Below, one piece after another: positions 26,219 to 34,110 of a stretch of DNA of 64,000 nt; position 1 is the first letter of the stretch, and the number at the start of each line of letters is the position of its first letter. The translations under genes and the position numbers were made by a program. Below the pieces are notes generated by a model. It did no database searches and had not been told where the DNA came from. It worked only from the letters and a program-made list of their open reading frames with translations. The DNA comes from Hirschia litorea (GTDB taxonomy: Bacteria; Pseudomonadota; Alphaproteobacteria; Caulobacterales; Hyphomonadaceae): positions 248,001 through 312,000 of the forward strand of contig NZ_JBHTBR010000002.1 of assembly GCF_042665075.1 (NCBI RefSeq), written 5' to 3'.

Positions 26219-27637
26219 CTAAGCTTGAGCAGCTAGCCAGTTTTCAATGTCTTTAAGGGCACGTGCGCTTTGTGCGCGTTTCTTTGCGCGGCTCTTATCT
26301 TTTCCGCGATATCTCTTACCTGTTTCTGGATCTTCTTTGTCATATTCTTCAATATCTGGGAAGAGGCCAAAATTGACATTCATAGGCTGGAATGTGGCTT
26401 TTCCTTCAAGGTGGCCACCAGTGACGTGGGCAATGAGGGAGCCAAGTGCAGTTGTCTCTGGTGGAGGTGGAATATCGCGTCCAAGGCGCTCATAGGCTGC
26501 AAAGCGGCCCGCGAGCAAACCCATTGCTGCGCTTTCAACATAGCCTTCCACACCAGAGACCTGACCTGCGAACCGAATACGCGGGTGAGCTTTGAGTTGA
26601 AGCTTTTTATTGAGGACTTTAGGGCTGTTAATGAATGTATTTCTATGAATACCACCAAGACGCGCAAACTCAGCGTTTTCCAAACCGGGTACCATACGGA
26701 GCACGTCCATTTGCGGCCCGTATTTCATCTTTGTTTGGAAGCCAACAATGTTCCACAATGTCCCTAATTTGTTATCCTGACGCAATTGCACGATTGCGTG
26801 CGCTTTTACTGTTGGATTGTGCGGGTTTGTGAGACCTACAGGTTTGAGCGGCCCATAGCGAAGTGTTTCTGGTCCGCGTCCTGCCATGATCTCAACGGGA
26901 AGACAGCCCTCAAAATAAGGCGTGTTTTTTTCCCATTCTTTAAACTCGGTTTTGGGGGCGTCTATCATTGCTTGGAGGAAAGCAAGATATTGTTCCTTAT
27001 CCAATGGGCAGTTGATGTAAGCGTCTGTCTCTCCAGATGGTCCAGGTTTATCATAGCGAGATTGGCGCCATGCTTTGGTCATGTCGATGCTGTCATAATA
27101 GACAATGGGTGCGATGGCGTCGAAGAAGGAAAGTTCTTCTTCGCCGGTTAGCTCTTTTATAGCTTCAGCCATAGATGGGGACGTGAGTGGTCCTGTGGCG
27201 ATTATGACATTGTCCCATTCCGCCGGTGGAATGCCGATGACTTCTTCTCGGGAAATTGTGATAAGTGGGTGCGCTTCGAGTTTGGCTGTTATGCCTGCGG
27301 AGAAATTTTCGCGATCAACAGCAAGAGCGGATCCCGCAGGAACTTGATGCTCAGATGCAGTTGAGATGATCACCCCATTGGCACGGCGCATTTCTTCGTG
27401 GAGCAGCCCAACAGCATTGTTTACATGATCATCTGATCGGAAGGAGTTTGAGCAAACAAGCTCCGCTAACCCATCTGTCTGGTGCGCTTCTGTTTTGCGT
27501 GTAGGACGCATTTCATGAAGAATGACGGGAACACCCAAATTGGCGGCTTGCCATGCGGCCTCACACCCAGCCATTCCGCCGCCGATGATGTGAATTGGTT
27601 TTAAGTCGCTGGACATTGCTTGGGGTGTTTGTGTCAT
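26219..27637 (-). CDS. trmFO: Methylenetetrahydrofolate--tRNA-(uracil-5-)-methyltransferase TrmFO
   Basis: A 472-residue folate- and FAD-dependent enzyme that makes ribothymidine at position 54 of tRNA. The N-terminal IHIIGGGMAGCEAAWQ is the FAD loop. TDGLAELVCSNSFRSDD and FAGQVSGVEGYVESAAMGLLAGR are TrmFO/GidA-family blocks, with the FAD-linked Cys in LVCSNS. I chose ATG 27637; an in-frame GTG upstream (27691) would add 18 residues of low-quality sequence, and another ATG lies seven codons downstream. The C-terminus carries a basic tail. Confidence 0.93.
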   Translation of the reverse strand: MTQTPQAMSSDLKPIHIIGGGMAGCEAAWQAANLGVPVILHEMRPTRKTEAHQTDGLAELVCSNSFRSDDHVNNAVGLLHEEMRRANGVIISTASEHQVPAGSALAVDRENFSAGITAKLEAHPLITISREEVIGIPPAEWDNVIIATGPLTSPSMAEAIKELTGEEELSFFDAIAPIVYYDSIDMTKAWRQSRYDKPGPSGETDAYINCPLDKEQYLAFLQAMIDAPKTEFKEWEKNTPYFEGCLPVEIMAGRGPETLRYGPLKPVGLTNPHNPTVKAHAIVQLRQDNKLGTLWNIVGFQTKMKYGPQMDVLRMVPGLENAEFARLGGIHRNTFINSPKVLNKKLQLKAHPRIRFAGQVSGVEGYVESAAMGLLAGRFAAYERLGRDIPPPPETTALGSLIAHVTGGHLEGKATFQPMNVNFGLFPDIEEYDKEDPETGKRYRGKDKSRAKKRAQSARALKDIENWLAAQA

Positions 27638-27860
27638 GGGGAGGTGTCTTTTTCCTGTGCTGCGTCTTTCGCAAGGTGGAGTTAAAATCACACCTTGAAG
27701 TTATGCGGTAGTCCTGTGGCTAAGAATTTGTCTAGCTATGGTGTGTTTTTAGCAAATAAAATGTTGAAAGTGTAAGACGCTAATTTTTGCTTCGATATGA
27801 GTTGACCTGATCGTGCATCATGTAAAAGCTGATGTATGTAATAGACTTGTGAGGGGCAAT

Positions 27861-28853
27861 ATGAGTAGCGAGATGGAGGCAGGCGGCCTTTGGGGGATGG
27901 CGCGTTCACTGCGTGGGAGTAAAAAAGCAAAACCCAAATTTGACCAATGTCCTAATTGTGAGACGCCTCTATCCGGTCGGTATTGCCATATGTGTGGACA
28001 ATTGGCGGATGATTTTCAACGTCCGTTTTGGTCGCTCATGGCAGAGGCAGCGTCTGATTTGTTTGCTTTAGATGGGCGTCTCTGGAAGACGGTTCCGCGA
28101 TTATTATTTAATCCTGGACGCATCACGCGGCAATATATTGATGGCAAAAGAGCTTCTCAAGTTCCGCCCTTTCGTATGTATCTGGTTGCGAGTGTGTTGT
28201 TTTTTACAACATTTTTTATGTTGGGTCCAAGCGGAGATGATGTTGAGAAGCTATTTGACTTAACTCCGACACGTGCTGAAGCATGTGAGACTGGCCGCCG
28301 CGCGGCTGCGGGAGATTTGGAAGCGGAAAAACAAATCGAAGCTTTCTGTGCGATTGGAGAAAACGAGTTAAAGGAAGTAGGGGATTTGGGTCCAATTGAT
28401 GTCGGGGATGATATGGGAGCGTATTCGGCTTTGATATCTGAGAACATCAATGCTTTGTACAAGGAACCACAACGATTCTGGCTATTGGTACAAAGCTGGG
28501 CTCCGAGAATAGCCTTCCTGTTACTGCCGTTCATGGTCATAGGATTGGGGGTGTTATACCTCTTCAAGCGAGGTGTTTATGTATATGATCATATTGTGCT
28601 GGCGCTCCACTTTCTAACTATGCTGTTTCTGCTGTGGACGATTAGTTTTGCGCTACCGTCGGCGGTTTCTGGTTGGTTTGTATGGATTTTAATGCTCTAC
28701 CCATTTGTGTATCTATATCGCTCGTTTCGCGTTGTTTTTGATAGCGGACGTGTATCCTCATTTGTTAGAACGTCGATCATGTGGATTGGGAGTTTTGTTG
28801 TCGCCGCGTTTTTGATGATTGTGATGGTGGCGACGATCACGATTACAGCGTAA
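27861..28853 (+). CDS. DUF3667-type zinc-ribbon membrane protein
   Basis: A 330-residue protein. A zinc ribbon (Cys30, Cys33, Cys42, Cys45 in CPNCETPLSGRYCHMCGQ) is followed by an amphipathic LWKTVPRLLFNPGRITRQYIDGKR block and about five membrane helices. This matches the DUF3667 arrangement; no function is known. I chose ATG 27861 because GAGGGG sits five bases upstream; an upstream in-frame ATG at 27813 lacks a ribosome site. It is followed by another membrane protein 58 bases on. Confidence 0.8.
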   Translation: MSSEMEAGGLWGMARSLRGSKKAKPKFDQCPNCETPLSGRYCHMCGQLADDFQRPFWSLMAEAASDLFALDGRLWKTVPRLLFNPGRITRQYIDGKRASQVPPFRMYLVASVLFFTTFFMLGPSGDDVEKLFDLTPTRAEACETGRRAAAGDLEAEKQIEAFCAIGENELKEVGDLGPIDVGDDMGAYSALISENINALYKEPQRFWLLVQSWAPRIAFLLLPFMVIGLGVLYLFKRGVYVYDHIVLALHFLTMLFLLWTISFALPSAVSGWFVWILMLYPFVYLYRSFRVVFDSGRVSSFVRTSIMWIGSFVVAAFLMIVMVATITITA

Positions 28854-28911
28854 GTTGAGTTATCACCTCGTTTGTGTATAGAAATATTGTGATTTTTTAA
28901 GGGGTTTTGGG

Positions 28912-29823
28912 ATGTCAGAAATATCAGCGGGTAAAGTGCCGATTCTTGAGAGTGTCGGCGTGGCGTACAAATACCTTGCCGCAAATTGGCAGAGATGGAT
29001 CCCCGCATGCTTGCTGCTTGGTGCGGCTTCTGGGTGGTATCAGATGCAGGTTATCAGGACGGCTTTGGATGCCGCAAATGGTGTGAACTCTAATATGATC
29101 GCATTTGGGGTTTTCTGTATATTTATGCTTGTGAACATTGTGGTGGGTGTGGCGATTTATCGACACGTTTTGCGTGATGAGTATTTGCCTCCCATAGGTT
29201 TAAGCTTTGGCATAGATGAAATGCGCGTCTTGGGTGTTACGTTCTCTTTAGCGCTTTTGTTTGGTATATTGGGTTTTTTCATTGTTCTGATTTTTGCTGT
29301 TGCAGCTTCAATCCTCGTTGCAAGTAATGGTTTAGACGCTGAATTAGCGAGCACGAATCCTGAGCTGTTTTTGGAACAATTCTTTGCTGCTTTGGGATCG
29401 GGCAATGGTCCGATATTGGCAATTTTTGGTATTTTGATTTTTGCAGGAATGTTTTTTGCTGGGGTCCGGCTGACCTTTGTGACTGCGGCAACTGTTGCTG
29501 AAAGACGTATGATGGTGTTTCAGACTTGGAGTTTTGCCAAAGGCAATTTCTGGCGCATTGTAGGGGCAATTTTGCTTACGGTTCTGCCACTTGCACTGGT
29601 TGGCGGAATTATTGTCAGCATTTTTCAGCTGGTGATTGTTGGCGGTACAGAGGTTGAGAATATGATTGCGGCGAGCTTGCCGCAATTATTTGTAGTGAGT
29701 GCGATAGAGGGGTTTGTAAACGCAATTGTCTCCATCGCGAGCATCGCGCTAATCGCTTACCTTTATAAAGGACTTCGTCCATCAGATGAAGAATTAGAGG
29801 CTTTGAATTCTAAAACCTCCTGA
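28912..29823 (+). CDS. Polytopic membrane protein of unknown function
   Basis: A 303-residue protein with about six hydrophobic segments and few charged residues between them. The N-terminal amphipathic stretch and repeated Gly/Ala-rich helices resemble the broad DUF975/GDPD-membrane-domain type of bacterial proteins, but I cannot assign a family. It follows the DUF3667 gene and ends in a strong terminator, so the two probably form one unit. Confidence 0.75.
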   Translation: MSEISAGKVPILESVGVAYKYLAANWQRWIPACLLLGAASGWYQMQVIRTALDAANGVNSNMIAFGVFCIFMLVNIVVGVAIYRHVLRDEYLPPIGLSFGIDEMRVLGVTFSLALLFGILGFFIVLIFAVAASILVASNGLDAELASTNPELFLEQFFAALGSGNGPILAIFGILIFAGMFFAGVRLTFVTAATVAERRMMVFQTWSFAKGNFWRIVGAILLTVLPLALVGGIIVSIFQLVIVGGTEVENMIAASLPQLFVVSAIEGFVNAIVSIASIALIAYLYKGLRPSDEELEALNSKTS

Positions 29824-29856
29824 TAAAGATATCGCTCGCATTTAAAGAGTTATACC

Positions 29857-29886
29857 AAGCCCCAACTATTTTGTTGGGGCTTTTTT
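29857..29886 (+). terminator. Intrinsic terminator overlapping the uvrA 3' end
   Basis: Perfect 10-base stem (AAGCCCCAAC at 29857-29866, GTTGGGGCTT at 29873-29882) followed by TTTT. Its right arm encodes the last residues of UvrA on the other strand. Confidence 0.85.
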
Positions 29887-32800
29887 CTTGTGTGTCGTTT
29901 TCGCCTTACGTGCAGCTGCATTAGTAGCTTTTGCTGCAAGTTGAGCTTTTGTTTTAGCGGGTGCTCGTGGTTTTCGTATCGGCTTGTCGTCCGTAGCCGC
30001 GTCTGTTTCTTGAGACGCTGCTATCTCTGCGCGGGCCTCTGCTTTTAGAATTGCTTTTTGGCGCGCGCTACGTTCAGCTTGGCGTTCAAGAGTTTCTTTT
30101 AGGAAGCGACCAGTGTGGCTTGCTTCGATCTTTATAATGTCTTCAGGTGTACCGACTGCAACGATTTCTCCACCACCATCACCTCCATTGGGGCCAAGGT
30201 CTATGACCCAATCGGCGGTTTTGATAACGTCAAGATTGTGCTCGATAACAATGATAGAGTTTCCATTGTCCACGAGCTCTTGAAGCACTTCCAACAATTG
30301 GCGCACGTCATCAAAGTGAAGCCCAGTTGTTGGTTCGTCCAAGATGTACATTGTGCGACCGGTTGCGCGGCGGGATAACTCTTTTGCGAGCTTGACGCGT
30401 TGAGCTTCACCACCCGACAAAGTGTTGGCTTGTTGGCCAACTTTTACATAACCAAGCCCAACACGGAACAGCGTGTCCATCTTGTTACGGATAGCAGGAA
30501 CAGCAGCAAAAAAGTCTTTTGCTTCTTCGACCGTCATATCTAGGACATCTGCTATAGACTTGCCTTTATAGAGTATTTCCAGAGTTTCGCGATTGTAGCG
30601 TTTGCCGTGACACTCCTCGCAAGTGACATACACATCAGGCAAGAAGTGCATTTCGATTTTAATGACACCATCACCTTGGCATGCCTCACATCGTCCGCCC
30701 TTTACATTGAAAGAGAAGCGGCCTGCTTTATACCCGCGCGCTTTGGCTTCTGGTAACCCTGTGAACCAGTCACGGATTGGGCCAAATGCTCCCGTGTAGG
30801 TGGCTGGGTTGGAGCGTGGTGTACGGCCGATAGGGGATTGGTCAATGTCGATGATCTTATCGAGATGTTCGAGTCCTTCTAAACTCTCGTAAGGAGCAGG
30901 CGCTGCTGAAGTGTTTTGTAATTTTCGAGCCAATGCTTTGTAGAGTGTTTCGATGATGAGAGTGGATTTTCCTCCACCTGAAACTCCAGACACACACGTG
31001 AATGTACCAAGTGGAATTTCAACATCGACATTTTTAAGGTTGTTACCGCGGGCACCTTTAAGGGTAACGCATTTGGTGCGTGTCCCCCAGCGACGACGCT
31101 TGGGAATTGCGATTTCTTCGACCCCGTTTAAGTATTTTCCAGTAAGGCTATTGGGGTTGGCCTGAATCTCGGCTGGTGTTCCAGCCGCAACGACTTCTCC
31201 ACCATGCACACCGGCTCTTGGCCCCATGTCGATTACAAAGTCAGCTGTAAGGATGGCATCTTCATCATGCTCAACAACGAGAACTGAATTTCCAAGGTCA
31301 CGTAGGTGACGCAGTGTCTCAAGGAGACGCTCATTGTCTCGTTGGTGAAGACCAATAGAAGGTTCGTCGAGTACGTAGAGAACACCGGTCAACCCTGATC
31401 CAATTTGACTTGCAAGACGAATACGTTGGCTTTCTCCACCTGATAGTGTGCCCGACGCACGAGATAGCCCCAGATAATCAAGCCCAACATCGTTCAGAAA
31501 TTTTAGACGGTCTCGGATTTCCTTTAGTATACGCGATGCAATTTCTGTCTGTTGTTGGCTGAGTTTTGTTTCGACCTCGTCAAACCATGTTTTCGCATTT
31601 TTGATAGATAGCTGTGTGATATGTCCGATGTGTTCATCGCCAATTTTCACACAAAGAGCTTCTGGTTTGAGGCGGTAACCATCACAAGCGCGACACGGGG
31701 CAGAGCCTTGATATTTGGCAATGTCTTCGCGTACCCAAGTTGAGTCTGTTTCGCGCCAACGTCGATCAAGGTTTGGAATAACGCCTTCATAGGTTTTGGT
31801 AACTTCATAGCGGCGTGCACCGTCATCATATACAAAATCAACCTCGTCTTCGCCTGTACCGTAGAGCACGATGTCCTGCACCTTTTTGGGAAGCTTTTTC
31901 CAAGGTGTTTCAAGTTTGAAATCATATTTGCGTGAAAGGGCGCGTAACGTTTGGATTTGGTATGGGGAAGATGATTTTGCCCAAGGTGCGATCGCGCCGC
32001 CTTCAAGTGTTTTATCGTGATCTGGCACGATCAGGTCCGGTGACATTTTGAGCATTTCACCCAGCCCGTCACAGGAAGGACATGCGCCAAATGGGTTATT
32101 GAATGAGAAAAGGCGCGGTTCGATTTCAGGAAGTGTGAAACCGGATTCAGGACATGAAAATTTAGAAGAGTAGATGATGCGGCGGGGCGTAGTTTCACCT
32201 TCTGCAAGCGTTGCAAATTCAGCTACGGCCAATCCATCTGCTAATTCTAACGCGGTTTCAAAACTCTCCGCAAGGCGTTGTTTCATGTTATCGCGAACAA
32301 CAATGCGATCTACAACAACATCAATATCGTGCTTGAATTTTTTATCCAAAGTAGGTGGAGATTCTAGATCGTAAAATTCCCCATCAACTTTAACGCGTGC
32401 AAAACCGCGTTTGAGGAGGTCTGCGAATTCCTTACGATATTCACCTTTGCGCCCTCGCACGATAGGCGCGAGCAAATAGAGTCGTGTACCTTCATCAAGA
32501 TTGAGCGTGCGATCTACCATTTGTGTAACGGTTTGGCTTTGGATTGGAAGTCCTGTTGCGGGAGAGTAAGGGATACCTACGCGTGCCCAAAGCAAGCGCA
32601 TGTAGTCATATATCTCGGTTACGGTTGCAACAGTTGAACGCGGATTACGAGATGTTGTTTTTTGTTCAATAGAAATTGCAGGGGATAGCCCTTCAATTGA
32701 CTCAACATCAGGCTTTTGCATCAACTCTAAGAATTGGCGCGCATAGGCAGATAGGCTCTCGACATATCGCCTTTGCCCTTCAGCATAAATTGTGTCGAAT

Positions 32801-32934
32801 GCTAATGATGATTTTCCTGACCCAGAAAGCCCGGTCATAACAACCAATTCATTACGCGGAATATCAATGTCTACATTTTTTAGATTGTGTTCTTTAGCGC
32901 CGCGAACGCGGATGGACTTTAGTTCTGTAGACAT
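29866..32934 (-). CDS. uvrA: Excinuclease ABC subunit UvrA
   Basis: A 1022-residue damage-recognition ATPase of nucleotide excision repair. There are two ABC modules: Walker A TGLSGSGKSSLAF and SGVSGGGKSTLI, and signature motifs LSGGESQRI and LSGGEAQRV. Zinc-finger Cys pairs are CPSCDGLG/CRACDGY and CEACQGDG/CEECHGKR. I chose ATG 32934 because MSTELKSIRVRGAKEHNLKN is the normal N-terminus; an in-frame ATG at 32970 adds 12 residues. The last ~70 residues form an Ala/Lys-rich basic tail absent from E. coli UvrA. An SOS box lies upstream. Confidence 0.97.
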   Translation of the reverse strand: MSTELKSIRVRGAKEHNLKNVDIDIPRNELVVMTGLSGSGKSSLAFDTIYAEGQRRYVESLSAYARQFLELMQKPDVESIEGLSPAISIEQKTTSRNPRSTVATVTEIYDYMRLLWARVGIPYSPATGLPIQSQTVTQMVDRTLNLDEGTRLYLLAPIVRGRKGEYRKEFADLLKRGFARVKVDGEFYDLESPPTLDKKFKHDIDVVVDRIVVRDNMKQRLAESFETALELADGLAVAEFATLAEGETTPRRIIYSSKFSCPESGFTLPEIEPRLFSFNNPFGACPSCDGLGEMLKMSPDLIVPDHDKTLEGGAIAPWAKSSSPYQIQTLRALSRKYDFKLETPWKKLPKKVQDIVLYGTGEDEVDFVYDDGARRYEVTKTYEGVIPNLDRRWRETDSTWVREDIAKYQGSAPCRACDGYRLKPEALCVKIGDEHIGHITQLSIKNAKTWFDEVETKLSQQQTEIASRILKEIRDRLKFLNDVGLDYLGLSRASGTLSGGESQRIRLASQIGSGLTGVLYVLDEPSIGLHQRDNERLLETLRHLRDLGNSVLVVEHDEDAILTADFVIDMGPRAGVHGGEVVAAGTPAEIQANPNSLTGKYLNGVEEIAIPKRRRWGTRTKCVTLKGARGNNLKNVDVEIPLGTFTCVSGVSGGGKSTLIIETLYKALARKLQNTSAAPAPYESLEGLEHLDKIIDIDQSPIGRTPRSNPATYTGAFGPIRDWFTGLPEAKARGYKAGRFSFNVKGGRCEACQGDGVIKIEMHFLPDVYVTCEECHGKRYNRETLEILYKGKSIADVLDMTVEEAKDFFAAVPAIRNKMDTLFRVGLGYVKVGQQANTLSGGEAQRVKLAKELSRRATGRTMYILDEPTTGLHFDDVRQLLEVLQELVDNGNSIIVIEHNLDVIKTADWVIDLGPNGGDGGGEIVAVGTPEDIIKIEASHTGRFLKETLERQAERSARQKAILKAEARAEIAASQETDAATDDKPIRKPRAPAKTKAQLAAKATNAAARKAKTTHKKKAPTK

Positions 32935-33269
32935 AAAAGCATCTCTGGTATTTTGAGTGGCGGTTAGCAAGAAACGACTCTAAGGCAAGTCGAAGCTGAA
33001 AACAGACATAGTGTAGGAGCGTGAAAAGCAAAACTCTCTAACGTTAACTTTTCATAGATACGAGCATAGTGGTTATTCCGATCACATGTTTCTGTCAGCA
33101 GTCGTCCTATATTGCGTTGAATTTGACAAGACTCAAGAACAAACATAGAACATGAATCAAATTTACTGTTAACAAATGGTTTCAAACGTTAATGGGTGCT
33201 AGAATGTCTTGGTTATCACGTCTAGTGTTTCGCCGATTATACGAACAGCCGATTGGAAAGACGAATTAA
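32935..33269. other. Divergent uvrA-ssb promoter region
   Basis: 335 bases between the two divergent starts. The recognisable element is the SOS box at 33137-33151; the remainder is AT-rich promoter sequence in which I see no other motif. Confidence 0.6.
33137..33151. promoter_or_regulatory. Alphaproteobacterial LexA (SOS) box
   Basis: GAAC-N7-GAAC occurs exactly at 33137-33151; its complement is GTTC-N7-GTTC, the established LexA operator of alphaproteobacteria. It sits between divergent uvrA and ssb, both typical SOS genes, so LexA probably represses one or both. Closeness to ssb (about 120 bases) and uvrA (about 200 bases) leaves the assignment open. Confidence 0.85.
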
Positions 33270-33743
33270 ATGGCCGGATCAGTGAATAAAGTTATCCTCG
33301 TGGGCAATCTAGGGCGCGACCCAGAAATCCGCCAATTTCCAAATGGTGGGTCAGTGGCAAGTTTTACGGTTGCAACGTCTGAAAGTTGGAAAGACCGTAA
33401 TTCTGGGGAACGTAAAGAAAAAACAGAGTGGCACCGCGTGGCGGTATTCTCTGAAGGTCTTGTGAAGATTGTCGAACGCTACCTTAAAAAGGGATCGAAG
33501 GTCTACATTGAAGGACAGTTGGAAACTCGTAAGTGGACTGACAATAAAGGTGAAGAGAAATACACAACTGAAGTTGTGCTACGTAATTTTGGGTCAACGC
33601 TGACAATGCTTGATGGTCGTGATGGACCAAGCGGCGGTCGCGGCGTTAGTGAAGAAGGTGGCAGCTATGGCGGGGCTCCACGTCAGGTTGATGGCCCAAG
33701 AGAGGATTTCTCTGCTGATTTGAACGATGAGATTCCGTTCTAA
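33270..33743 (+). CDS. ssb: Single-stranded DNA-binding protein
   Basis: A 157-residue SSB. The OB fold spans roughly residues 1-112 (NKVILVGNLGRDPEIRQ, WHRVAVF, YIEGQLETRKW), followed by a Gly-rich linker. The acidic tip DLNDEIPF docks repair and replication partners. It is transcribed divergently from uvrA with an SOS box between them and is followed by a terminator. Confidence 0.97.
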   Translation: MAGSVNKVILVGNLGRDPEIRQFPNGGSVASFTVATSESWKDRNSGERKEKTEWHRVAVFSEGLVKIVERYLKKGSKVYIEGQLETRKWTDNKGEEKYTTEVVLRNFGSTLTMLDGRDGPSGGRGVSEEGGSYGGAPRQVDGPREDFSADLNDEIPF

Positions 33744-34110
33744 GGCTAACATTAAAATTTTTTTCTTCTCACCTTGAAGCGGTGTTTAAAGAAAAAATGA
33801 TTGAAAGCGCGGTGTGAAACCTTTGTGGTTCCATCGCGCTTTTTTGTATGTCAGACCAGATGAAAATCAAATTTCGTCAAGTTAGAGGCGTGTTTACTGA
33901 TTGCTTTGTGTTGCTGCAGAATGTGATGAAAATGTCTCTATGGGGCTTTAGAAGCCGAAAAACCGATATTTGATTGTGAAAACACCGCTGTTTTGCTGCT
34001 GAACTGCATTTCTACGTTTGGTGTTCTGGTGCAAAGCATCGTAAACTAAATCTCGAATCTATAGAATCGGAGTGTTTATTTGCACTCGTCTGAATAGGTA
34101 GGAATTGCGC
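33744..34110. other. Intergenic region between ssb and gyrA
   Basis: 367 bases holding the ssb terminator (33804-33845) and, presumably in the right half, the gyrA promoter. I see no other structure or short gene. Confidence 0.5.
33804..33845 (+). terminator. Intrinsic terminator after ssb
   Basis: Stem AAAGCGCG (33804-33811) and CGCGCTTT (33835-33842), with an inner AACC/GGTT pairing and trailing T residues. Confidence 0.8.
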
